A stretch of DNA of 25,518 nt from the NCBI GenBank assembly GCA_002502605.1, contig DAPR01000015.1, positions 15,680 through 41,197 on the forward strand, in the 5' to 3' direction. The position numbers and the translations under genes are program-made. The notes below the pieces were generated by a model, which was given only the letters and a program-made list of their open reading frames with translations, was not told the origin of the DNA and did no database searches. Position 1 is the stretch's first letter. Every line of letters begins with the position of its first letter. Source of the stretch: Euryarchaeota archaeon UBA258. Its GTDB lineage: Archaea; Thermoplasmatota; Poseidoniia; Poseidoniales; Poseidoniaceae. Positions 8,601 through 15,680 of this stretch are shown one piece after another.

Positions 8601-11524
8601 TTGTTGAGAACTTCGAACGAAGTAATCACAGCATCGTTCTCAACAGCATTACCGCTGATTGGAGCAAGAAGAACAGCGTCCGGAAGACCGTTGACGCCGT
8701 TTGAAGCGATCAAACCGGAATAAATTCGAACTTCGTCGGTATCTTCCCAGTTTGAATTCACAACAAATCGCCATGTAATTTGCTTTCCATCAGCGATGGT
8801 TGTTGCTGTCGAAGATTCCAATGTGATTAAGTCACCAACATCGGAGACTTCGGAGAACAGCAGGGTGTCACTGTATCCTAGAACGACATTACCTGTGTCT
8901 GACTCGAACGTCAAACGGGCTTCAGCCAGTGAGGAGCCAGTAAGAGCACTCACCGTGTGAGAGGTCGTAATTTCGTAGATTGCACCGTTTGGATACAGTC
9001 CAACTGGGTTTCCAGCCAAGCTGATTGTGTTCTCGTATCCACTGGAGGTTGAAACCATGAGATTTGACAACGTAGCACCTCCGCCGGTCGAACTTGTAAA
9101 AGTCATGGGGACTTCAGCAGTAGCGCCACCTTCCCACAATGCAATTCCCTTGTTGAGTTCCCGATCAAGCCCGTCAGCAGTACCTAAAGATACGGTGTAA
9201 TTGTAGACAATGTCGAGATCACGAACTGTGGCTTGTGATGCAGTTGAAGCGTTTGGCGATTCTGCTTTCAAACGGAAGGTTTGCCACTCGTTTCCGTAAG
9301 CGTCGTAATGACTGGTTGGAACCAAAGCATTACCCAGCAAAGAGTTCAAGGCTGACTTGAAATCAAGTGCAGGTGCGTTCGCTAGCGTGAGGAGGGTCGT
9401 GTTACCAACGCTGCCCAAAGCCACTTCTTGAGTGCCGGAGAGAAGAGACAACTCGAATCCTTCATTCTCATCGGTATTCGAATAGATACCCATCTGGTCA
9501 AAGACCAAATCGACCGAAGAAACTTCAGCGCCTTTTGGAAGCATAAACATTGCACCTTCTGCAACACCTGTGTTGTCAATGATGAGGTCAGAGGACGGTT
9601 TTCCGTAGTTTACACCGTCAACCTTGGCCTTCAAGAATTGAGTCTGTCGTCCGAAACTTCCGAACGCTTCTTCATCGAAGCCCCAATCAATGTGGCCATC
9701 GTTGGCAATGTCCAATCGAATGTCGTCAGGATGGTGGCCAAATGTAAGGTCAAACCAAACGCCACCAACATCACAAGGGTCCTCGAAAGCGATGACAGAA
9801 TCAAATCCAAACCACGGCTCATCCAAAATGTATTCGACGTCACTGGCCAATTGGTACATTGCCTCGCCTTCGTTTGAGAAGAGGTCGATCAGTGGAACTT
9901 CAGTACAGTCTGCTTGAACGTACGGTTTGATGCGCGTAATCGGCCGGTCGAAATTGCTTCGTTCGAGGGTTGGTGTATACGATACATCAGAAAGAATCGG
10001 TGTGTAGAACAGCGGTTCAAGTTCGCCGATTGTCGACCACACACCTTGGTCAATATTTGGTATCTGATCGTATTGGCTGGAATTCAACCCCGTTCCAACA
10101 CGAGTTCCGATACTGAATCCATGGAACACCGGAGATGAAAGTCGGTCAGGGCCAGAATTGAAAGTGAACCGGAAGTCGACTGAGGGGTTGAGCGTTGAGT
10201 TAATGTCCCACAATTCGAGAATATCTCCTTGAAGGTTGGTCATTGCGTGACCGTTTCGGTCGTATACGATAGAACCTGAAGACGAATCGAGTACATCCAC
10301 TGTAATCGTGGCTGTGCTGGTGGTTTTGGTTTCAAGCGTAAGAATTCCGTAGCCGTTCGGTTGGTTTGGACCGCCGGAAATCGATGGCAAGAACCCGTTG
10401 ATGGTTAAGTTTGCAGATGCGGGGAGAGGGTCTCCAACTCGGAAGTTATCGACATACCATCCGGCTTTTCCACCGTCTGTACCTGTCGCATCGTTATCTT
10501 CCATTACAAAGCGAATCTGAACATATTGGCCCATGTAAGGTCCTAAATCAAAGGCGATTTGTCCCCAACCGGTTGGATTCGAAGCACTCGTGGAGGTGCC
10601 CCCCAACGCCCCGTCACCTGCAGCAACACCGTTGCATCGGGAATCAATTTGACTTGCAGTGTTTTGATTGGAAGAGACGGAGTAATATCCTGCACCAAAA
10701 TTGAGCGAAGAATTACTGAGACTGATTTCAAGATATTCAAATCCGTTCGGGTCACTGATATCGAGGTCGTCGTTCTGTGAAGATCGTATTTCGAGGTAAG
10801 CGCAGTCACGGAAATAGGTTTGAGGGTTCGTTCCGCTGGTGGTTTGGATATCCAATTCGTGCCAAGAATCGAAGTAACCCAACGAGTTCTTGAGCGAAGA
10901 ATCAATGAAAATTGAATCGGTAACCATCTTGTAATCTCGACCGTTGAATCCAGTGCTCTTGCTGGTGTAATCTTCGTCGTACAGGCCAGTACCCCAGCAG
11001 TACGTTCCACTTGCGCAGTCGGGGATGTCGATGTTTGGAGTGACTGTGGTTGGGTCGATAGAGCCGTGATCCCATCCATGGGACTGACCTGACAAGCCTC
11101 GGAGGTCTGTGAAGTCAGCAGTCGTTTCTTCAAAGTCAGTGAGGAAGCCTTCAGACTTCAGTTGAACAGGAACTGCATTTGAGCCTTCTTCATAGACAAA
11201 GTCGGCGACGCTCGAGAATTGAGTGAGCTGGTTGTTGTACATCGGATTCCAGACACGAGGCATCGTATCCAAATCGATTCGAGAATGTGCGCTGTGTTCG
11301 AGCATCGAAGTGGAAAGGTCAACAGATGCACTGGTCACGGTTTCAGTAGAAGGAAGGTGAACCATTCCAGATTCGATAAACGGGCTTCCGTCCCTCAATT
11401 CGATTTCTTCAGTGGAGTTTCCATCTCCAAATGTCGTTACATTTGCGGCTGCTGCAAACGGTGCCAGAAGCATTATGAAAACAAGTAAGAATGCTGTTTT
11501 AAGTTGTTGATTATCGTTCGTCAA
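5633..11524 (-). CDS. Giant membrane-anchored cell-surface protein (1963 residues)
   Basis: Exported by a Sec signal (KTAFLLVFIMLLAPFAAAAN, residues 9-28). About residues 130-370 form a jelly-roll/MAM-like domain ending in GKAGWYVDNFRVG, a pattern common in adhesive surface proteins. A long run of beta-rich Ig-like modules follows, with many Asn-x-Ser/Thr sites. A CARDB-like module (about 1740-1855, RMNPAKPEVGEDIELEIEVL) precedes one membrane helix (about 1860-1884). The 79-residue cytoplasmic tail has an acidic NDDLFEDYEEVEEK, a Pro/Ala linker, and a final amphipathic motif FPQWTQDEIQGYFDQGWSID then ALQDWVN. The start is TTG at 11524: GGTGA lies 4 bases upstream and it gives a complete signal peptide, while the next in-frame ATG falls inside the hydrophobic core. 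It heads an overlapping gene run. Function unknown; adhesion, cell-envelope or sensory roles are possible. Confidence 0.9.
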   Translation of the reverse strand: MTNDNQQLKTAFLLVFIMLLAPFAAAANVTTFGDGNSTEEIELRDGSPFIESGMVHLPSTETVTSASVDLSTSMLEHSAHSRIDLDTMPRVWNPMYNNQLTQFSSVADFVYEEGSNAVPVQLKSEGFLTDFEETTADFTDLRGLSGQSHGWDHGSIDPTTVTPNIDIPDCASGTYCWGTGLYDEDYTSKSTGFNGRDYKMVTDSIFIDSSLKNSLGYFDSWHELDIQTTSGTNPQTYFRDCAYLEIRSSQNDDLDISDPNGFEYLEISLSNSSLNFGAGYYSVSSNQNTASQIDSRCNGVAAGDGALGGTSTSASNPTGWGQIAFDLGPYMGQYVQIRFVMEDNDATGTDGGKAGWYVDNFRVGDPLPASANLTINGFLPSISGGPNQPNGYGILTLETKTTSTATITVDVLDSSSGSIVYDRNGHAMTNLQGDILELWDINSTLNPSVDFRFTFNSGPDRLSSPVFHGFSIGTRVGTGLNSSQYDQIPNIDQGVWSTIGELEPLFYTPILSDVSYTPTLERSNFDRPITRIKPYVQADCTEVPLIDLFSNEGEAMYQLASDVEYILDEPWFGFDSVIAFEDPCDVGGVWFDLTFGHHPDDIRLDIANDGHIDWGFDEEAFGSFGRQTQFLKAKVDGVNYGKPSSDLIIDNTGVAEGAMFMLPKGAEVSSVDLVFDQMGIYSNTDENEGFELSLLSGTQEVALGSVGNTTLLTLANAPALDFKSALNSLLGNALVPTSHYDAYGNEWQTFRLKAESPNASTASQATVRDLDIVYNYTVSLGTADGLDRELNKGIALWEGGATAEVPMTFTSSTGGGATLSNLMVSTSSGYENTISLAGNPVGLYPNGAIYEITTSHTVSALTGSSLAEARLTFESDTGNVVLGYSDTLLFSEVSDVGDLITLESSTATTIADGKQITWRFVVNSNWEDTDEVRIYSGLIASNGVNGLPDAVLLAPISGNAVENDAVITSFEVLNNIGIVQDLDDGTSGQTVTLNGAIRLQDLAIAPDPSGYFMVLEQKYINNTDGNISIEWISVANRSGLPGGDFNWDVDLGMAAGQDTYRFRIDGYEGGETLCPAAEYRPDSACAIPFNLSIDTLDPNLLVVEVLNGQVDPSLDSNWRVMVDDTWVVPSATQQIRMNASDLPNPPETLDIKIWVEYDHDANSNGLADATEYITVTAYSDGEAPFANYTATYNDYANVGQDPVGKVSIWIEGYDKAGNPIDGGAPGFDNDHFTYVSMSSKSPVIRNFFVDDSQDNRFLKSNQQQYNGKWNHTMYAGNVYHLIVEAKDDNGWRDVDYFRIDMADDRDDMTVYYYPRNNTAWTNSPYIEILAEDGDVEGPRVLRMDGGVLIDPFESEFYLDLPIRMTWGLPGATTSLNNPVLYMQDLDNPRYRMLPASGRHIQDWYYSDGIQIDFRADSANDLMISPIFSDLMTPITQDVRKGFVYPGDIISFEGQYAYLDGILDQVYITPEIELTLELTRQAAAMDGSKGYIAFPGEVTYHSFTGGVFDINITAPPVTNDYTYTFRLCPYDATGGEGGVNGECGLGIEGLPMGAVDTSSAICVSAAYGCQTFNLRVDASAPLVVSNTWTLKDGNQEPLANVLPTSTFHCVDVEVVIQEQEALFQGDVSVAWSFFSDPTNNITWPVYRATFGDMPMTQELTLNPSGGSYFASAECVDLWPITEGQTDPDESQIDSVEVVFWIDATDSAGTQAMLGGGPTDEGGIGPIFSSDPTHKSSYELIFEEASFDVKNVRMNPAKPEVGEDIELEIEVLNTGTLEGSTVLNVRSVINGGVPVLEASIDTGDIAIGTSQWVKVDLQQFTLATTGMYYLISDNTTGELLYNGSSQGESFNVKVQSESGSSGGFLLILAIMGIAVAVLGTLVVVLIRRGGNDDLFEDYEEVEEKTYVDLPGQSAPVSGPPAPAANVSPEMAQAMERFPQWTQDEIQGYFDQGWSIDALQDWVNSQ

Positions 11525-11528
11525 AGAC

Positions 11529-11533
11529 TCACC
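11529..11533 (-). promoter_or_regulatory. GGTGA ribosome binding site deciding a TTG start
   Basis: Minus-strand GGTGA lies 4 bases before TTG 11524. No in-frame ATG nearby gives an intact signal peptide, so this site fixes the start of the giant surface protein. Confidence 0.6.
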
Positions 11534-11558
11534 TGTTCTCTTCCGATGATTCCTTCAC

Positions 11559-11566
11559 CTATAACC
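11559..11566 (-). promoter_or_regulatory. Putative TATA box of the giant surface-protein operon
   Basis: Minus-strand GGTTATAG sits about 38 bases before the TTG start. A transcript beginning about 26 bases downstream would have a short leader containing the GGTGA site. The match to archaeal TATA consensus is moderate. Confidence 0.35.
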
Positions 11567-11590
11567 GCAACGGACTGTTGCCCACCAATC

Positions 11591-11605
11591 CCCTCCTACG
11601 GAGGG
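11591..11605. repeat. GC-rich perfect hairpin between thiI-like gene and surface-protein operon
   Basis: CCCTCC and GGAGGG pair perfectly around TAC. On the minus strand it is preceded by TTTGTTTTGAT just after the ThiI-like stop. The U-rich stretch could terminate that gene, and the hairpin could insulate or regulate the following operon. It lies upstream of the proposed TATA box. Confidence 0.45.
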
Positions 11606-11625
11606 ATCAAAACAAACGTTTCAAT

Positions 11626-12342
11626 TCAAAGTTCAACGGTTCTTCGATTCTTCCACGCTTCTTGCGTAATATTTTCGAGGCCACCGAGCCTCAGTTCGCT
11701 TTTTTCCAACCATTCTAAGTTCGCAATGGTGGTCGGCATAGATGGGCCCAATGCATCGCAAACTTCCGGGCCTATACTCAACTCAAATGTTCCGAGACCT
11801 TGCGACATGTGCATGATGGCGGTTTTATCAAACCCCAGCAGAGGTCGGAGCATTTGCAATGCAGTAACCTGTTCAATGGCACCTAAATTGCCGAGCGTTT
11901 GTGAGGAAACTTGACCGAGGTTTTCACCGGTCAAAAGATGCGTTGCTCCGACTTCTTTACCCGCCAGATCTCCGAGGCAACTGTACAGGCGTTTCATGTG
12001 AATAAAATACTCCGTGTGGCACCATCTCTTTGTGAACAAGGCCAACTGTTTGGCGACGGGAACAACCGTCAAAGTGGTCGACAGTTGACGCCGTGCAGCA
12101 TCGCCAATCGGGCCCTCCATGTGCAGAAAGTATCGAAGCGCAGCTATTGTTTTCTGTTCCGCTTCAGGACCGGTCACCGGCTCTTGAGTGCAATGAACGG
12201 GATGGATGAACCAACCTTCTCTCAGCATTCGAGCCACGGCTACCGGCGAATCAATGCCCCCCGAGACCAAAGCGATGCACACTTTTTCCTCGACCATAGC
12301 CGATGGCAATCGCTCAAGGTCAAGAAACCACCTCAGGCGCAT
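11626..12342 (-). CDS. ThiI-like PP-loop enzyme lacking THUMP domain
   Basis: Resembles the adenylating half of ThiI, which thiolates U8 of tRNA and supplies sulfur for thiamine thiazole. The ATP PP-loop is SGGIDSP at 27-33. LLTGENLGQVSSQTLGNL (136-153) followed by LRPLLGFDK is a strong ThiI signature, and Cys195 in GPEVCDALGPSMP aligns with the conserved PP-loop-domain cysteine of ThiI. At 238 residues it lacks the N-terminal ferredoxin-like and THUMP regions that bind tRNA and has no rhodanese domain, so a partner protein or a non-tRNA substrate is likely (inference). The start is unclear: neither 12342 nor the ATG at 12297 (just before the PP-loop strand) has a ribosome binding site. It is divergent to the thioesterase gene. 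Confidence 0.8.
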   Translation of the reverse strand: MRLRWFLDLERLPSAMVEEKVCIALVSGGIDSPVAVARMLREGWFIHPVHCTQEPVTGPEAEQKTIAALRYFLHMEGPIGDAARRQLSTTLTVVPVAKQLALFTKRWCHTEYFIHMKRLYSCLGDLAGKEVGATHLLTGENLGQVSSQTLGNLGAIEQVTALQMLRPLLGFDKTAIMHMSQGLGTFELSIGPEVCDALGPSMPTTIANLEWLEKSELRLGGLENITQEAWKNRRTVEL

Positions 12343-12356
12343 TTGAACGCCGCATG

Positions 12357-12374
12357 AGTTCTTGAGGGAGAACT
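12357..12374. promoter_or_regulatory. Inverted repeat between divergent thiI-like and thioesterase genes
   Basis: Arms AGTTCT (12357-12362) and AGAACT (12369-12374) are exact reverse complements with a 6-base spacer. They occupy most of the 45-base gap between two divergent starts, where a shared operator would be expected. No clear TATA box is visible there. Confidence 0.4.
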
Positions 12375-12387
12375 TCTTGGCGGTGGT

Positions 12388-12849
12388 ATGGAACCGTACT
12401 CAAAGGAACCCGCTACGCTGATCGAGCATGTATTCCCTGGCGATACCAACGCATACGATACCCTGTTCGGTGGCAAATTACTTTCACTGATGGACAAAGC
12501 GGGAGGAATCGCTTGCGCTAAATTTGCCCACAGAGAGTTCGTCACCATCTCGATTGACGCTCTGACGTTCATCGCCCCTGCCCGACAAGGGGATTTGCTC
12601 GAAGTTACCGGAAAAGTTGTCTTTACCAGCAGCCATACTGCCTGCACCAAAGTGACGGCTGTGGCGGTGAATAAGGCAACTTGGGAGAAAAAGAAAATAT
12701 GTGAAGGATTTTTCTTCTTTGTTGCCATTGATTCAATGATGCGTCCAATTCCAATCCCACAATTTGTTGTTGAACAAGACGAAGAGCAAGAAGACTGGGA
12801 CCACGCCAAAAACATTCGAGAGCAGATGTTAGCGAATCGAAAGAAGTGA
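12388..12849 (+). CDS. Acyl-CoA thioesterase, hotdog fold (YciA/BACH-like)
   Basis: Hydrolyses acyl-CoA to free acid and CoA. It is 153 residues with a single hotdog domain. The signature FPGDTNAYDTLFGGKLLSLM followed by Asp36 (DKAGGIA) matches the acyl-CoA hydrolase family, with Asn21 and Asp36 as the usual catalytic residues. ISIDALTFIAPARQGDLLEV (about 54-73) is the conserved second half. The C-terminus is charged and helical (EQDEEQEDWDHAKNIREQML). A GGTGG stands only two bases before the ATG, so the start could be leaderless or weakly initiated. It is followed 42 bases later by the SelB-like gene. Confidence 0.9.
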   Translation: MEPYSKEPATLIEHVFPGDTNAYDTLFGGKLLSLMDKAGGIACAKFAHREFVTISIDALTFIAPARQGDLLEVTGKVVFTSSHTACTKVTAVAVNKATWEKKKICEGFFFFVAIDSMMRPIPIPQFVVEQDEEQEDWDHAKNIREQMLANRKK

Positions 12850-12871
12850 AACCACCCCTACCTTCATGTGA

Positions 12872-12885
12872 CCCACATCGGTGGG
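12872..12885. repeat. Hairpin covering the ribosome binding site of the SelB-like gene
   Basis: CCCAC and GTGGG pair around ATCG. The right arm is part of the GGTGG site 6-7 bases before ATG 12892, so a folded mRNA would hide it. It could tune translation relative to the thioesterase gene upstream. Confidence 0.35.
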
Positions 12886-12891
12886 CCAATC

Positions 12892-13911
12892 ATGCCTGTC
12901 CTCAACATTGCAATGATCGGTTCCGATGAATTGGCCAGAGAAGTTGCCAAACCAACCGACCAAAGGGACGTTCACACCTATGTCCACAAGGAATCGGGAA
13001 GCGACGGTCCCCGAATTTTGTCGTTGATTCGACCTGCAAAATACCCTGAACGTTTGCGGCCTTTTCTCAACGCTCTTTCCGCTGCACGGGTTGGAATCAT
13101 CGAAATCTCAGGTATCGATGCAACACTTGGTGAAGCACTTGTCGCTTTTGCAAGCGCCAACATCACCAAAGGAATTGGAATCATCAATGCCCCAGACGGT
13201 GGATGGGTTGACGAAGAACAGGTGAAAATGCTGTTCAAACAAGCAGGTTTAGGCGAGTGGTCTTTTGGCTCCACCGATGGCATAGGACTACGAAATACAC
13301 TGTATCAATTCATGGACGACATCGCTGACGAATTGTCTGCAAATGCCAAAGCACCTCTCGTCATACCAGTCGACCAACACTTCAACGTCAAAGGTATCGG
13401 GTTGGTTGCCATCGGATATGTTCAATCGGGAACCGTCAATGTCCACGATGAGGTCGTCTTGCTGCCTGCAAACGGCACTGGCAGTGCCAAATCACTGCAA
13501 GTCATGGACGACGATGTCCCCTCTGCATCAGCCGGTGACCGAGTTGGACTTGCACTCCGAAATGCCAAAGAAGAACACCTCGGTGGCGGAACCTTACTGG
13601 TTCATCCTGCCGTTGAAGACAAGAAAACCAACACGAGTGTCCCTTTGGCAGTGGTTGCTCATGAGCGCTCAACAATGAAACTCAGCCGCTCCCCATTCCA
13701 AAAGCGAGTTTTGTCTGAAGGCGATGTCGTTCACGCAAGCGTCGATTTACAGTTTGTCGTCGGCCGCATTAGCGCTGTAAACGGTGATGAGATGGATGTT
13801 ACTTGGGAATCGCCTCTCTACATTCGAAGAGAAAACCCTGAAGCAACACTCATTGCTCAACTCGATTCAAAACCTCGAATTATGGGGAATGCTGAACTCA
13901 CGCTGAAGTGA
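12892..13911 (+). CDS. SelB/EF-Tu-like protein with degenerate GTPase domain
   Basis: A 339-residue relative of translation elongation factors. The N-terminus PVLNIAMIGSDELAREVAKP lines up with the SelB opening (NIAxIGHVDHGKTT), but the P-loop GHVDHGKT has become GSDELARE, so GTP binding is probably lost. About 1-150 is the pseudo-GTPase. About 155-240 is a clear domain II: VDQHFNVKGIGLVAIGYVQS, GTVNVHDEVVLLP and SAGDRVGLALRN. The rest is a domain III-like barrel. Such SelB-like paralogues occur in archaea without selenocysteine machinery, role unknown. ATG 12892 with GGTGG upstream is chosen over an in-frame GTG at 12868 that falls before the hairpin. Confidence 0.8.
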   Translation: MPVLNIAMIGSDELAREVAKPTDQRDVHTYVHKESGSDGPRILSLIRPAKYPERLRPFLNALSAARVGIIEISGIDATLGEALVAFASANITKGIGIINAPDGGWVDEEQVKMLFKQAGLGEWSFGSTDGIGLRNTLYQFMDDIADELSANAKAPLVIPVDQHFNVKGIGLVAIGYVQSGTVNVHDEVVLLPANGTGSAKSLQVMDDDVPSASAGDRVGLALRNAKEEHLGGGTLLVHPAVEDKKTNTSVPLAVVAHERSTMKLSRSPFQKRVLSEGDVVHASVDLQFVVGRISAVNGDEMDVTWESPLYIRRENPEATLIAQLDSKPRIMGNAELTLK

Positions 13912-13981
13912 GCCACTCGGCGAAGGAATGACGGTCGGATTATCGGCCCCAAATTACGGTCAACGGTCGGTGGTTTCATAA

Positions 13982-14008
13982 CCCAGCACATGCGGTTTGC
14001 GCGCTGGG
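13982..14008. repeat. Inverted repeat directly before the two-helix membrane protein gene
   Basis: Arms CCCAGC (13982-13987) and GCTGGG (14003-14008) are exact reverse complements with a 15-base spacer, the right arm touching ATG 14009. It could be an operator or a leader hairpin. The preceding 70 bases (13912-13981) hold no gene that I can see. Confidence 0.35.
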
Positions 14009-15679
14009 ATGCGCATTAAAGTTCAGGAGGAAGGTCCTGCACATGCAGAAGACTTTGAACTCATCAAAGCACTGCATTTGGCAGGCTCGGGGAGAGTCCG
14101 AGCGTCAGTGGATGAGCGCACGCTGTCTTTAGAGACAAGAAGAGGGCATGGTTTGGACTTGCGATTATCCAACATTTCTCGGGTCCACCACCACCACACT
14201 CGTCTCATACCGTTCTCGTTTGCTCTCCTTGGTGCCGGCCTGGTTCACATTGGACTGCGAATTCTGATTCAAGACACGCTTCAAATGCTTACTACAGTCT
14301 GTGGGGTCATGCTCATTCTGGGCTGGTTGGGTACGCGAAAACCGACGCTTACGCTCGATACAGAAGCCGGAGATTGCCACACCATAACCGGTAACGATGC
14401 TTCATTGATGCGATTGGCGACACTCCTCAAACGCTTGGAAAGTGGAATGAGTCTTGAAGACGCTCGAATCGGATTGGATATCCTCGACCGAGACACTGAA
14501 TATCCACGGACAGCCATTCGTGAATGGCAAGAAGTACCGGTCCAACCGGTTCAAATCCAAGCACCTACCTCGATTGGAACTTTCCTAGCCGATGCACTAC
14601 CGAAGGATGAAGTTCCCGCTTCCGTTGCTTCCTTGAATCTCTTTGACGATGAAATCGACTTGGACTTTGGAGAACACGATGCTCTTTCAAGCGGTTGGAT
14701 GACCGGTGAAGACGATGTTGGAACCGTGGCCAGAACCGAGCATGGTCTACTCTCAAGAGGCGTCGCTAACGCTCACGACAGAAGAGGTGCTCTTCCAAGA
14801 GCCACAAAAGAGCCAGTGCCGCATTACGCCAATCATCCTACAGCGCAATTCCCGGCACCCGTCACACAGCGACCCGTATCTTCCTTCCAACACATTGCGC
14901 AGTCAACCAGCGCAGAGCTTCCACGGGAACATCATGAACTTCATTCCACTGAGTTGCCGCAATCCTTCATTCCAAGCTTTGTTGGACCAAACGGTGCCCA
15001 TGTGCCCGGTCTTACCGCACAAGAACCGAATTTGGAGGTATTTGATACCGCAGACGTGTTCCGCTCCCCCGACTCATTGTTACCCGAAAACGAACCTGAG
15101 CCAACCACCTCCCTGATCGATAGGGCTCGCAAAGAAACACCGTCCGCTCCACAAACTCCGACAACACCCCGGATTGCTGCAAGGGCCCGAGGTAGCCGAT
15201 TGAGACCAAAAAGTGCCAACCGTCCCGACTCTCGATTGCGACCTAAAAATCGAACACGAACAACATCGGTGAGTCGATTTTCAGACATGGTCAAACCTGC
15301 TGCTGCACAAATGCTTGGAAACGCAACAGGAATAGCAAACCGCCTGTTCAGTTCTCGGAACCAGCAACCTTCCAACGAGGAGTCCTCTTCAACGCGCGAA
15401 TTGCGCCAGCGCTCCGCTGAAACATTGCAATCAGAATCGGTTGAATCGATACGGAATCTTGCCATCAGCAGAGGCGGCAACCTACCAGAAGATCAAATCG
15501 AGTTGATGCTCGCACACATGCATCGCGTGCATTCAATTATGGAACAGGATGAGCAAGAAAAACAAGAGGCTGCACCCTTGCCAGAACTCGATGATATTTC
15601 TTTTGAAGAACTCAAGGACAGCAAGACTCACCATGCAGAGCACGCTGGTAAAGCAGGCTTACGCCGCTTGGATTTGTGA
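14009..15679 (+). CDS. Membrane protein with two N-terminal helices and long disordered tail
   Basis: A 556-residue protein that I do not recognise. Residues 1-60 and 110-160 are soluble and flank a hairpin of two membrane helices (about 66-86 and 91-108), preceded by a His-rich HHHHTRL. The split soluble part (LSLETRRGHGLDLRLSNISR... LTLDTEAGDCHTITG) resembles a small beta-rich, PH-like membrane-associated domain, but this is a guess. From about 180 to 480 it is low complexity, rich in Pro, Ser, Thr, Arg and Glu, with acidic patches (NLFDDEIDLDFGEHD) and basic ones (RARGSRLRPKS, RLRPKNRTR). The C-terminal 90 residues form a predicted helix and an acidic end (PELDDISFEELKD). ATG 14009 is preferred over TTG 13997; neither has a clear ribosome binding site. 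It ends one base before the convergent kinase gene. Confidence 0.8.
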   Translation: MRIKVQEEGPAHAEDFELIKALHLAGSGRVRASVDERTLSLETRRGHGLDLRLSNISRVHHHHTRLIPFSFALLGAGLVHIGLRILIQDTLQMLTTVCGVMLILGWLGTRKPTLTLDTEAGDCHTITGNDASLMRLATLLKRLESGMSLEDARIGLDILDRDTEYPRTAIREWQEVPVQPVQIQAPTSIGTFLADALPKDEVPASVASLNLFDDEIDLDFGEHDALSSGWMTGEDDVGTVARTEHGLLSRGVANAHDRRGALPRATKEPVPHYANHPTAQFPAPVTQRPVSSFQHIAQSTSAELPREHHELHSTELPQSFIPSFVGPNGAHVPGLTAQEPNLEVFDTADVFRSPDSLLPENEPEPTTSLIDRARKETPSAPQTPTTPRIAARARGSRLRPKSANRPDSRLRPKNRTRTTSVSRFSDMVKPAAAQMLGNATGIANRLFSSRNQQPSNEESSSTRELRQRSAETLQSESVESIRNLAISRGGNLPEDQIELMLAHMHRVHSIMEQDEQEKQEAAPLPELDDISFEELKDSKTHHAEHAGKAGLRRLDL

Positions 15680-15680
15680 A

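Noticed and set aside
14941..15480. Minus-strand frame of 179 codons
   Set aside because: Antisense to the low-complexity tail of the two-helix membrane protein; no ribosome site or motif.
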